Positions 7,815 through 15,464 of a stretch of DNA of 47,814 bases are shown one piece after another. The translations under genes were made by a program, and so were the position numbers. A model generated the notes under the pieces. It had not been told where the DNA came from, searched no databases, and worked only from the letters and a program-made list of their open reading frames with translations. The stretch covers positions 1-47,814 of the forward strand of contig CAZHBA010000075.1 of the NCBI GenBank assembly GCA_964530225.1, given 5' to 3'. How positions within the stretch are numbered: the first letter of the stretch is position 1; every line of letters starts with the position of its first letter. The DNA comes from CAZHBA01 sp964530225. Lineage in GTDB: Bacteria > Pseudomonadota > Alphaproteobacteria > UBA6615.

Positions 7815-8431
7815 TATTCCGCCGCCTGCAGCGACGATGGCGCTGCGCCGTACAACCGCTCCGACTCTTCCTGGCTGACGAGCCGGCCGTCGGGCGAGAA
7901 CATGGGATAGAACTTCAACGTGCCGAAGAAGGTGTGGTAGCCCAAGTTAAACAACAGAAAGTTACCCAGCTCGGCGATTTCGTCGTCGGTGAGGTGTTGC
8001 CGCAACTCTGCGTAATAGACCTCGTCGATGGCGCCAGGGTCGAACCCGATCAGTTCGACGTGACGCAGGATCGCCTTTTCCTTGTCGGTTAAATTCTCGC
8101 TATTAGCATAGTTCTCGATGCCGTCATCGAGGAGAGTTTCGTCTAGTCCCTGCCGCTTCGCCGAAGCGGACCGAACATTGCCTCAATAGCTACAGTGGGC
8201 CTGGCGCGACAGCGAGACCCGGATAATCTCTTTGAGTTTATGGCTTAGCTCGCCCTTATTAAAAGCTGTCGTCCACGCCACATACATCTTTTCTGCCAGA
8301 TCTATATTGTGGCCCATCATGGCGTGGAAGCCAGGGTCGGGAGCGCGATGCTCCAAGCTCTGCTCGATATAGGGCTTGAGTTTGGTCTTCTTCAGCTCTT
8401 CGATATCAAGCATGGTGATATTCGGTGCCAT
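7814..8431 (-). CDS. CMD/AhpD-like candidate selenoprotein (Cys-x-x-Sec)
   Basis: Reading through the in-frame TGA at 8183..8185 gives a 205-residue CMD-family protein. The motif is A-H-C80-S-Y-U83-G-N-V-R-S, where relatives have CxxC. Before the TGA are 82 codons with family residues (HKLKEIIRVSLSRQ). After it are 122 open codons that keep aligning with the downstream paralogue: YYAELRQHLTDDEIAELGNF against FYAELKKHYTEPEIMELGAF. The start is supported by GGGAG about 8 nt upstream. A hairpin fitting the bacterial SECIS consensus follows the UGA at 8153..8169. AhpD-type CxxC proteins reduce peroxiredoxins or peroxides, so a selenol at the second position should be the attacking or resolving residue. 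It lies 38 nt after the thioredoxin gene, its likely reductant. A standard gene caller would split this into two truncated genes. CMD/AhpD-like selenoproteins have been predicted from marine metagenomes (recalled, not checked). Confidence 0.85.
8153..8169 (-). promoter_or_regulatory. Candidate bacterial SECIS hairpin in the Sec-CMD gene
   Basis: Nucleotides 14-20 after the UGA (CCGCUUC) pair perfectly with nucleotides 24-30 (GAAGCGG) around the loop GGC. This is a seven-pair, GC-rich stem. The loop starts at nucleotide 21 and opens with two G residues. Distance, stem length and loop G agree with the bacterial SECIS rules as I recall them. The element lies inside the coding region, as bacterial SECIS elements do. 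Confidence 0.75.
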
Positions 8432-8469
8432 GCGTTTGCTCCCGTAATTGCTTGCCCGTGGCCAGCGGC

Positions 8470-8805
8470 TCAGGCGTGGGTCTCTACTATTTTCTTTAAA
8501 ACCTGGCGGCGGTCAACGCCCGTGCGCGTTTCGACCACATCGCCGTCCTTGATAAACACCAGCGTCGGCGTCGAACGAACACCGTAGCGGTCGAGCAAAC
8601 CGATATTGTCTTCCGCTTTGACGGTGCCTATCTGCACCCCGTCGGATACTTCCAGCGCCAGTTGTTTCAAAACTTTCACCAATTGCCGGCACGGCACGCA
8701 CGATTGCGACCAGAAGTCGACAACCGTCAAGCCGGTGTGCTGCAGCACATCAGAGTCAAAGTTCTGCTCGTTGAATTCCGCAAGGCCTTCTTGCGCTATT
8801 GCCAT
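8470..8805 (-). CDS. Thioredoxin-like protein with SCVPC active site
   Basis: A 111-residue, single-domain thioredoxin fold. The active site is S35-C36-V-P-C39 instead of the standard WCGPC. The cis-Pro is P80 (RSTPTLVFI), and the usual beta-3 VVDFW precedes the motif. Loss of Trp and Gly next to the nucleophile should shift the redox potential and partner choice, pointing to a dedicated reductase rather than the housekeeping thioredoxin. It is the first gene of the minus-strand group thioredoxin / Sec-CMD / CMD paralogue. The inference is that it recycles the selenenylsulfide of the Sec-CMD protein. No clear ribosome binding site is seen before the ATG. Confidence 0.9.
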   Translation of the reverse strand: MAIAQEGLAEFNEQNFDSDVLQHTGLTVVDFWSQSCVPCRQLVKVLKQLALEVSDGVQIGTVKAEDNIGLLDRYGVRSTPTLVFIKDGDVVETRTGVDRRQVLKKIVETHA

Positions 8806-9164
8806 GTTTCGATCAGTTTCAGTTATGGGAACCTAACGTAAGCCTTTCAACTGGAGCAATCCCGGCTGGTGGCTCACAGGGTTGCACGCACGGCGTGCGT
8901 GCGGGCCCAATTATACGCCGTTCATGCCTAACATTGTCCCAAATTTAAGAAAATCAAACGGTCTACTGCGCCGGTTGCCGGTCGGCTCCATTAATCTGGC
9001 AATAACCTTAACTGGACTTAGCCGAACTTCCGCTCTTCATGTAATACAGTAAGTTGTGTTTTGTATGCCAAGCAAGTTTATTATGAGCGGGATAATGTCT
9101 TGATTTGGAGTGTGACGGGGTGGACTAACCCCGAAGACTGGTTCGCACTAGACAGACAACGTCT
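8806..9164. other. Intergenic region between thioredoxin and formate-THF ligase, with a perfect hairpin
   Basis: No gene is seen in these 359 bases. They must hold the thioredoxin promoter (minus strand) and the end of the formate-THF ligase transcript. A perfect inverted repeat GCACGCAC-GGC-GTGCGTGC lies at 8884..8902 (8-bp arms, 3-nt loop), about 80 bases upstream of the thioredoxin start. It is not followed by a T-run on the minus strand, so it is either an operator or a weak terminator. Confidence 0.5.
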
Positions 9165-10844
9165 TCAGAACAACCCCTCAATCTCACCCGCCTCGTTGAC
9201 GTATATCTGCTCTGCCGCCGGCCGTTGGGATAACCCCGGCATGGTCATGATGCCGCCACAGATCACCACGAGGAATTCCGCTCCAGCGTTTAAGCGAACC
9301 TCGTTTATCGGTATTACGTGGTCCGTCGGCGCGCCGCGCAGCTCCGGATCGGTGGAAAAGCTGTATTGCGTCTTAGCCATGCAGACCGGCATCGCACCGT
9401 GCCCCTCTTCCTCAAAAGTGCGAAATTGGTCGCGCACCTTCTTATCGCCGATGATGTCCTCGGCGCCGTAGATCTTTTGAGCAACCGTGCGCACCTTATC
9501 CCAAAGCGGCATGCCGTCGGGATAGAGCGTGCGAAACTGCGAGGTGCCACCTTCGACCATCGACACCAGGCGATGCGCCAAATCTTCAGTGCCGGCGCCA
9601 CCTTCCGTCCAATGGTTGCAGACAATGGCCTCTACTCCAAGCGACGCGCAGTGGTCGACGACAGCCTGTAGCTCATCCGCGGTATCCCCGTCGAAGCGAT
9701 TGATGCCAACAATCACCGGGACGCCGTATAGGCCGAGATTGCGGATATGGCGTTCTAGATTGGCAAGGCCCTTTTCGACAGCGACAACATTCTCCGCTCC
9801 CAAATCATCACGGCCACCACCGCCATGCGATTTCAGCGCCCGCACCGTGGCAACCAAGACCGCCGCTTCGGGATTCAGGCCGGCCTTGCGGCATTTGATA
9901 TCAAAAAATTTCTCTGCTCCCAGATCGGCGCCGAAGCCAGCCTCGGTGATCACGAAATCAGCTAGCTTGAGAGCGGTTTCGGTGGCAATCACCGAATTAC
10001 AGCCATGCGCAATGTTGGCAAACGGGCCACCATGGATAAACGCCGGATTGTGCTCCAGCGTCTGCACCAGATTGGGCATCAAGGCATCACGTAGCAATGC
10101 GGTCATAGCGCCAGCGGCATCCAAATCATCCGCAAGAACCGGCTTGAGTTTGCGGGTCTGGGCAACCTGGATATTGCCGAGGCGGCGCCGTAGATCATCG
10201 AGATCGCGCGCCAGGCAGAAAATAGCCATGACTTCCGACGCCACCGTGATGTCGAACCCACTCTGGCGCGGAAATCCGTTAGTCACACCGCCCAGCGACA
10301 CCACGATGTCGCGTAGCGCCCGATCGTTCATGTCGACGACGCGGCGCCAACTCACCCGCCGTATGTCTATTTCCTTGCCGTTGCCCCAATGGATATGGTT
10401 ATCAATCATGGCGGAGAGCAGATTGTGCGCCGTGCCGATGGCGTGCATATCGCCGGTAAAATGCAGATTGATATCCTCCATTGGCACGACCTGGGCATAG
10501 CCACCGCCGGCGGCACCGCCTTTCATACCGAAGCACGGACCCAGGCTCGGTTCGCGCAGACAGATCGCCGTCTTCTTGCCGATACGGTTGAGACCGTCGC
10601 CCAGCCCCACCGTCATCGTCGTCTTGCCTTCGCCCGCCGGGGTTGGCGTCATCGCCGTCACCAGGATTAAGCGACCGTTGGGACGCCCTTGCAGCGATTT
10701 CAGAAAGCTGTAATCGATCTTGGTCTTGTGTGGGCCATAGCGGAACAGCGCGTCCGCCGGGATCGACAATGATTCGGCAATATCTTCTATTGGACGCAGC
10801 TCGGCCGCGCGGGCAATTTCAATATCACTTTTTGGTGTCGCCAT
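9165..10844 (-). CDS. fhs: Formate-tetrahydrofolate ligase
   Basis: A 559-residue enzyme of full family length. It catalyses formate + THF + ATP to 10-formyl-THF. The P-loop-like ATP site TPTPAGEGKTTMTVGL is near residues 66-81. The start KSDIEIARAAELRPIEDIAE is characteristic of Fhs, as are EPSLGPCFGMKGGAAGGGYAQ and the C-terminal GIMTMPGLSQRPAAEQI. In this setting it probably assimilates formate released by the oxalate pathway encoded just upstream (oxc, frc). It lies 72 nt after the formyltransferase gene on the same strand. Confidence 0.97.
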   Translation of the reverse strand: MATPKSDIEIARAAELRPIEDIAESLSIPADALFRYGPHKTKIDYSFLKSLQGRPNGRLILVTAMTPTPAGEGKTTMTVGLGDGLNRIGKKTAICLREPSLGPCFGMKGGAAGGGYAQVVPMEDINLHFTGDMHAIGTAHNLLSAMIDNHIHWGNGKEIDIRRVSWRRVVDMNDRALRDIVVSLGGVTNGFPRQSGFDITVASEVMAIFCLARDLDDLRRRLGNIQVAQTRKLKPVLADDLDAAGAMTALLRDALMPNLVQTLEHNPAFIHGGPFANIAHGCNSVIATETALKLADFVITEAGFGADLGAEKFFDIKCRKAGLNPEAAVLVATVRALKSHGGGGRDDLGAENVVAVEKGLANLERHIRNLGLYGVPVIVGINRFDGDTADELQAVVDHCASLGVEAIVCNHWTEGGAGTEDLAHRLVSMVEGGTSQFRTLYPDGMPLWDKVRTVAQKIYGAEDIIGDKKVRDQFRTFEEEGHGAMPVCMAKTQYSFSTDPELRGAPTDHVIPINEVRLNAGAEFLVVICGGIMTMPGLSQRPAAEQIYVNEAGEIEGLF

Positions 10845-10916
10845 GGTGGTAAGTTCCTAAATTCTTTTCCGGTCAACCAGTGTATGCGTCATGCCTAGCA
10901 AGGCGCTCGAACGCTT

Positions 10917-11798
10917 TTATGCGGCTATCCACTCCGTGGCTAATTGCTTTTTTCCGCCTTTTGGGCGCAGGCGGTTAACTAATATTCGTCCGCCTTTTGC
11001 TTGCAATTCAACTCCGTCGTCCACGACGGATACGATTTCACCTGGGGTTCCTTCACCTTCGGCAAGCGAGCAATCGTAGATCTGAACTTCTGTATCGTTG
11101 AGTTCAGTCCACGCACCTGGGGCAGGGTTACAGGCACGGATGAGATTATAGACTTCGGTTGCCGGCTTCGACCAATCGATGTGGGCTTCGTCCTTATTGA
11201 ACCAACTTTCGTAGGACCCATCGCCAAGGCGTTGATTATGCTTCAAAATAACGCCGGCCTTCACAAGATCTAGACCTTCGATCATGGCGTCCACACCCAT
11301 GGGAAATAACTTGCCAAAATAAACGTCGCCCAGTGTTTCGTCCGGACCGATCTCACAGGTTTTCTGCAGCATAATTGGCCCCTCATCGAGACCATCATCC
11401 GGCCAAAAGATCGTCAGGCCGGTGCGGGATTTGCCCATTGCTATCGGCCAGTTGATCGATGAGGGTCCGCGGTGCCACGGACACAGAGACGGATGGTACT
11501 GGAAGGTGCCGAACTTCGGTACGTTAAGGACGGTGCCAGGCACAAACAGCAACACATAGGCCATCATGCAGATGTCGGCCTCAAAGCTTTCCATCAACTC
11601 CAGGGCTTCGGGCTTTTTCCAGGATGCTGGCTGGTGCACCGGCAATCCTTTTTCTTGGGCAAATTCCACTAGCGAATCAGGGCGACTGCCTTCTTTTGTC
11701 GGTGCACTACAGACGGCGACGACGTCTTCGCCGCGCTCCAACAGCCGCTCCAGAACGGCCTTGCCGAAATCCTGCTGGCCGTGAACTACTATCCTCAT
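10917..11798 (-). CDS. Formyltransferase, like the 10-formyl-THF hydrolase domain of FDH
   Basis: A 293-residue protein starting at ATG 11798 with a GGAGGAAGAGG ribosome binding site directly upstream. A start at 11843 lacks this support. It resembles the N-terminal hydrolase domain of eukaryotic 10-formyl-THF dehydrogenase (ALDH1L1). The catalytic pair is H102 (in YHPSLCPWHRG) and D138 (in PDDGLDEG), equivalent to H106 and D142 of the rat enzyme. A C-terminal OB-like formyltransferase subdomain follows, but there is no aldehyde-dehydrogenase domain. Family activity is transfer or hydrolysis of the formyl group of 10-formyl-THF. Placement between frc/oxc and fhs suggests it moves formyl units between folate and the oxalate-derived pool, either releasing THF and formate or possibly using formyl-CoA; the last is speculation. 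Confidence 0.85.
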   Translation of the reverse strand: MRIVVHGQQDFGKAVLERLLERGEDVVAVCSAPTKEGSRPDSLVEFAQEKGLPVHQPASWKKPEALELMESFEADICMMAYVLLFVPGTVLNVPKFGTFQYHPSLCPWHRGPSSINWPIAMGKSRTGLTIFWPDDGLDEGPIMLQKTCEIGPDETLGDVYFGKLFPMGVDAMIEGLDLVKAGVILKHNQRLGDGSYESWFNKDEAHIDWSKPATEVYNLIRACNPAPGAWTELNDTEVQIYDCSLAEGEGTPGEIVSVVDDGVELQAKGGRILVNRLRPKGGKKQLATEWIAA

Positions 11799-12024
11799 CC
11801 TCTTCCTCCCGTATCCGACTGGGCTGATCTTCGTCAGCGCCACTCAGATGTATTTTTTGTGACCTTATTAGCCTCGCCGGTAGAGCGCCAGCTTGTGCAG
11901 TCCACAACAATGCTTGAACGGTGAGCGCGGTACGTCTAGCCGGTCTTAGCCCGCTTCAAAACAGCACGGACGGTTAAGCCAAATGCCTCCCTATCCCGTA
12001 ATTCGTGGAACAAAATTTATGTTG

Positions 12025-13278
12025 CTATTCCCCGACTGCGCCGGAAGCGTGAATTTCTTTGATCTCTTCTTCGGTGTAATTTAGCACCTCACTGAGGATT
12101 TCGTCGGTATGCTCGCCAAGTAGGGGCGATCGTTTTACTTCCGACGGCGAGTCTGAGAGTTTCACTGGATTGCCTACGGACACGTATTTGCCCCGGGTTG
12201 GATGATCGACCTCGACGACCGTACCGGTATCGCGCAAAGACTGATCTTCGGCCAACTCTTTCATCGACAGGATTGGCCCGACCGGAATATTCAGGGGATT
12301 GCAAATTTCCATGACTTCGAACTTTGTCTTGGTCATCGTCCATTTTTCAATGGCGTCAAAAACTTCGTTCAGATGGGGTAAGCGCGCCTTGGGTGTGGCG
12401 TAATTCTCATCTTCCTTCCATTCGGGTTTGCCGATGACATCGCAGACGTTTTTCCACACGGCGGCCTGGGTAATGAAATAGGTATAAGAGTCCGGATCGT
12501 CCTCCCAACCCTTGCATTTCAAGATGCGTCCCGGCTGACCGCCGCCTGAATCGTTACCGGCCCGCGGCGCGGCCTCACCAAATGGAATGTCTTCACCGTA
12601 CTGGGAATATTCGGTTAATGGCCCGTGTGCGAGTCGTTGCTGGTCGCGTAGCTTCACCCGGCAAAGGTTGAGAACGCCATCTTGCATTGCTGCCGTTACC
12701 CTTTGACCCTTGCCGGAATGCTCTCTGTGGAACAAGGCGGTCACTATGCCGAAGGCGAGATTCAGACCGGTGCCGGAATCGCCGATCTGCGCACCGGTCA
12801 CCAACGGGACGTCCCCCAACATGCCGGTAGTGGACGCAGCACCCCCGGCGCATTGGGCTACATTTTCATACACCTTGCAGTCTTCAAACACCCCCGGTCC
12901 AAACCCTTTTATCGAGGCCATGATCATACGTGGGTTAATTTCGTGTACTCGCTCCCACGAAAACCCCATGCGATCCAAGGCACCGGGGGCAAAATTTTCA
13001 ACCAAAACATCGCAGGTTTTAATCAGCCGTATCAGTACCTCTTTCCCGGTCTCTTCTTTCGTGTTGAGCTCAATCGAACGCTTATTGTGGTTAAGCATGG
13101 TGAAATAGAGCGAATCCACGTCCGGCACATCGCGCAATTGCCCGCGGGTAGCATCACCGACGCCGGGGCGTTCAACTTTGATCACGTCCGCGCCAACCCA
13201 AGCCAGAAGTTGGGTGCAGGTCGGACCTGACTGAACATGTGTGAAGTCGAGAATTTTTATGCCTTCTAACGCTTTCAT
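12025..13278 (-). CDS. frc: Formyl-CoA:oxalate CoA-transferase
   Basis: A 417-residue class III (CaiB/BaiF) CoA-transferase. It closely follows the Oxalobacter Frc pattern: LDFTHVQSGPTCTQ at the N-terminus, NKRSIEL, YENVAQCAGGAASTTG, the catalytic aspartate D167 (in GDSGTG, equivalent to D169), MQDGVLNL and LRDQQRL, and the glycine loop GGGQPG. It transfers CoA from formyl-CoA to oxalate, giving oxalyl-CoA and formate. I chose ATG 13278 because the protein then begins MKALEGIKILDFTH as in the family. A reading from 13329 would overlap the oxc stop. It lies 31 nt downstream of oxc in the same operon. Confidence 0.97.
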   Translation of the reverse strand: MKALEGIKILDFTHVQSGPTCTQLLAWVGADVIKVERPGVGDATRGQLRDVPDVDSLYFTMLNHNKRSIELNTKEETGKEVLIRLIKTCDVLVENFAPGALDRMGFSWERVHEINPRMIMASIKGFGPGVFEDCKVYENVAQCAGGAASTTGMLGDVPLVTGAQIGDSGTGLNLAFGIVTALFHREHSGKGQRVTAAMQDGVLNLCRVKLRDQQRLAHGPLTEYSQYGEDIPFGEAAPRAGNDSGGGQPGRILKCKGWEDDPDSYTYFITQAAVWKNVCDVIGKPEWKEDENYATPKARLPHLNEVFDAIEKWTMTKTKFEVMEICNPLNIPVGPILSMKELAEDQSLRDTGTVVEVDHPTRGKYVSVGNPVKLSDSPSEVKRSPLLGEHTDEILSEVLNYTEEEIKEIHASGAVGE

Positions 13279-13309
13279 ATTTCTTTCCCGGAAATCGAGT
13301 TGAATTAGT

Positions 13310-15028
13310 CTATTTTTTAGCGACAACACTTTGAGGATTTAGATTGCCAATACGACCACTCTCGGTACCGGCAGCTGCATCAATTATCGCATTCACCAAA
13401 GTCGGTTTCCCTGACTCAAGCGCAGCGCTGACCGCCTCTTTCAGCTCGTCCGGCGAAGTCGCATTAGCTCCGATTCCACCAAACGCCTCCATCATCTTGT
13501 CGTAGCGCGCTTCCTTGACAAAGACCGTAGTTGCAACATCTGGCCCATCGGACGGATTTTCGTCGGTGCCGCGGTAAATACCGCCGTTATTGAACACCAC
13601 CACGCACACCGGCAGGTTATATCTGCAGATCGTTTCGATCTCCATCCCGGAGAAGCCAAAGGCGCTATCGCCCTCTATCGCGAGGACCGGCATACCGGTC
13701 TCGACCGCGGCGGCAATGGCTGTGCCCATGCCAACGCCCATGACGCCCCACGTGCCAACATCCAACCGCTTGCGGGGCTGATACATATCGATAATGCTGC
13801 GCGCGAAATCGAGCGTATTGGCACCTTCATTGACAAGAACCACCTCCGGTCGTTCTTTGATAATCACGCGCAACGATCCGAGCGCGCCGTGATAATCCAT
13901 CGGAATATTATTGTTTTGCAGACGTGGTGCCATCCGTTCAACGTTGGTTAGCACTTTGTTCCTAACCGCATTCGTCCAGGCCGCGGGTGGCGGCGTCCAC
14001 ACACTCTTGCTCATGCCCTCAAGCATCGCCTCGACACTGGAGCGGATATCGCCAACTACTGGCGCCGCGATTTTCACATTGCTGTCCATTTCTCTCGGCT
14101 CAATATCGATATGGACGAACTTCTTGGGACTTTCACCCCATGCCTTACCCTTGCCATGGGACAGTAGCCAGTTGAGCCGGGCGCCGATCATCATCACGAC
14201 ATCAGATTCCTTTAGAACCAACGATCGAGCGGCACCCGCCGATTGAGGATGCGTGTCCGGCAATAGCCCTTTTGCCATGCTCATCGGCAGATACGGGATG
14301 CCACTTTGTTCAATCAGTGCGCGGATCGCCTCATCAGCTTGGGCATAAGCGGCACCCTTGCCAAGGATGATCAGGGGCCGTTCGGCAGCTTTAAGAACAT
14401 CAAGAGCGCGCGTTATTGAATCCGGCGCAGGCAGCTGGCGCGGCGCCGCATCGATAACCTTCACCAACGATTGCTCACCCGCATCCGCGTCCATGACCTG
14501 AGCAAAGAGCTTTGCCGGCAAATCGAGATAGACTCCCCCTGGACGCCCCGATACCGCCGCGCGGATCGCCCGCGCAATACCAATGCCGATATCTTCGGCA
14601 TACAGTATGCGATAGGCCGCCTTGCACAGAGGTTTAGCAATCGCCAGCTGGTCCATCTCCTCATAATCGCCCTGCTGCAAATCAACAATCTCGCGTTCGG
14701 AAGAACCACTTATAAGAATCATCGGAAAGCAATTTGTGGTTGCATGCGCCAGCGCCGTTAGCCCATTGAGAAAACCGGGGGCAGAGACGGTCATGCAAAT
14801 ACCCGGTTTCTGCGTCAAATAGCCGGCAATGGCTGCAGCGTAACCGGCATTCTGTTCATGCCGGAACGACAGGACCCGCATCCCAGCGGCCTGCATGTAG
14901 CGGCCGAGATCAGTAATCGGGATACCAGGCACATTGTAAATTGTATCGATGTTGTTGAGCCTAAGCGCATCAATAACCAGATGGAATCCATCTGTCAGAG
15001 AGCCCACCTCTTCTGTGTCCAGTGCCAT
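13310..15028 (-). CDS. oxc: Oxalyl-CoA decarboxylase
   Basis: A 572-residue ThDP enzyme that is near full-length collinear with Oxalobacter Oxc. Visible features are the start LTDGFHLVIDAL, the catalytic glutamate E58 (in FRHEQNAGYAA), SAPGFLNGLTALAHATTNCF, SSEREIVDLQQGDYEEMDQ, the ADP/CoA-binding middle domain, and the ThDP-Mg motif GDSAFGFSGMEIETICRYN near 450. It decarboxylates oxalyl-CoA to formyl-CoA and CO2. The ribosome binding site GGGAGGT is just upstream. It leads the oxc-frc operon and is transcribed away from the sugar-acid dehydratase. With frc and fhs it forms a route from oxalate to 10-formyl-THF. Confidence 0.98.
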   Translation of the reverse strand: MALDTEEVGSLTDGFHLVIDALRLNNIDTIYNVPGIPITDLGRYMQAAGMRVLSFRHEQNAGYAAAIAGYLTQKPGICMTVSAPGFLNGLTALAHATTNCFPMILISGSSEREIVDLQQGDYEEMDQLAIAKPLCKAAYRILYAEDIGIGIARAIRAAVSGRPGGVYLDLPAKLFAQVMDADAGEQSLVKVIDAAPRQLPAPDSITRALDVLKAAERPLIILGKGAAYAQADEAIRALIEQSGIPYLPMSMAKGLLPDTHPQSAGAARSLVLKESDVVMMIGARLNWLLSHGKGKAWGESPKKFVHIDIEPREMDSNVKIAAPVVGDIRSSVEAMLEGMSKSVWTPPPAAWTNAVRNKVLTNVERMAPRLQNNNIPMDYHGALGSLRVIIKERPEVVLVNEGANTLDFARSIIDMYQPRKRLDVGTWGVMGVGMGTAIAAAVETGMPVLAIEGDSAFGFSGMEIETICRYNLPVCVVVFNNGGIYRGTDENPSDGPDVATTVFVKEARYDKMMEAFGGIGANATSPDELKEAVSAALESGKPTLVNAIIDAAAGTESGRIGNLNPQSVVAKK

Positions 15029-15464
15029 TACTACCTCCCTGAAGACAATCAGCTTATAATTGAATTTTCGACTATCCCAGTTAATCTGCCTAAATGGTGT
15101 TTAACGGGTTGTCTGATTTACGATAATTAAACTGATGGGTCACTGTTGTTAGAGCGCCATTCACACTCCTTCAAAAAATAGCTCGAAATTCGCCTTCGCA
15201 ACACCGTTGAATTTACGCTTCAGGCACTTTGCCTTGTGCCAAATATTTTCAATTCTGTTAATCTGATTTCACTAAGCCACCATCACATCGGCGACAAAAC
15301 GTGAACCGTCGCCATCGTATATTTCCGTGTTGAACATTGAGGCGCAAAGGCTACTTTGGTAATGCTGCTATCGCAACGCGCGTTGAATTTGCGGATGAAG
15401 AATTCCTTCCGATAATTCAATAGTTCACCCGAGGTGAGCGACCTCACGGCGAGGAACCCCAACG
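15029..15464. other. Divergent intergenic region upstream of oxc and the dehydratase, with a possible coding remnant
   Basis: These 436 bases separate two divergently transcribed genes and should contain both promoters; I cannot assign boxes. On the minus strand at about 15272..15340 a short open stretch reads SMFNTEIYDGDGSRF, then VADVMVA and TAG. It looks like the C-terminus of a lost protein, preceded by a stop. It may be a thioesterase-type tail, but that is a guess. A run of AT-rich sequence occurs around 15040..15130. Confidence 0.4.

Noticed and set aside
8183..8185. UGA reassigned to Trp or Gly genome-wide (code 4 or 25) as the explanation for the in-frame TGAs.
   Set aside because: Several intact genes end naturally in TGA (stops at 3108, 21252, 25789, 39601 and 42828), and both internal TGAs fall on redox Cys positions.
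10917..11798. Methionyl-tRNA formyltransferase (fmt) as the identity of the formyltransferase.
   Set aside because: The HPSLCPWHRG and PDDGLDEG segments and overall text match the FDH hydrolase domain better, and the gene lies in an oxalate/C1 cluster rather than next to def.
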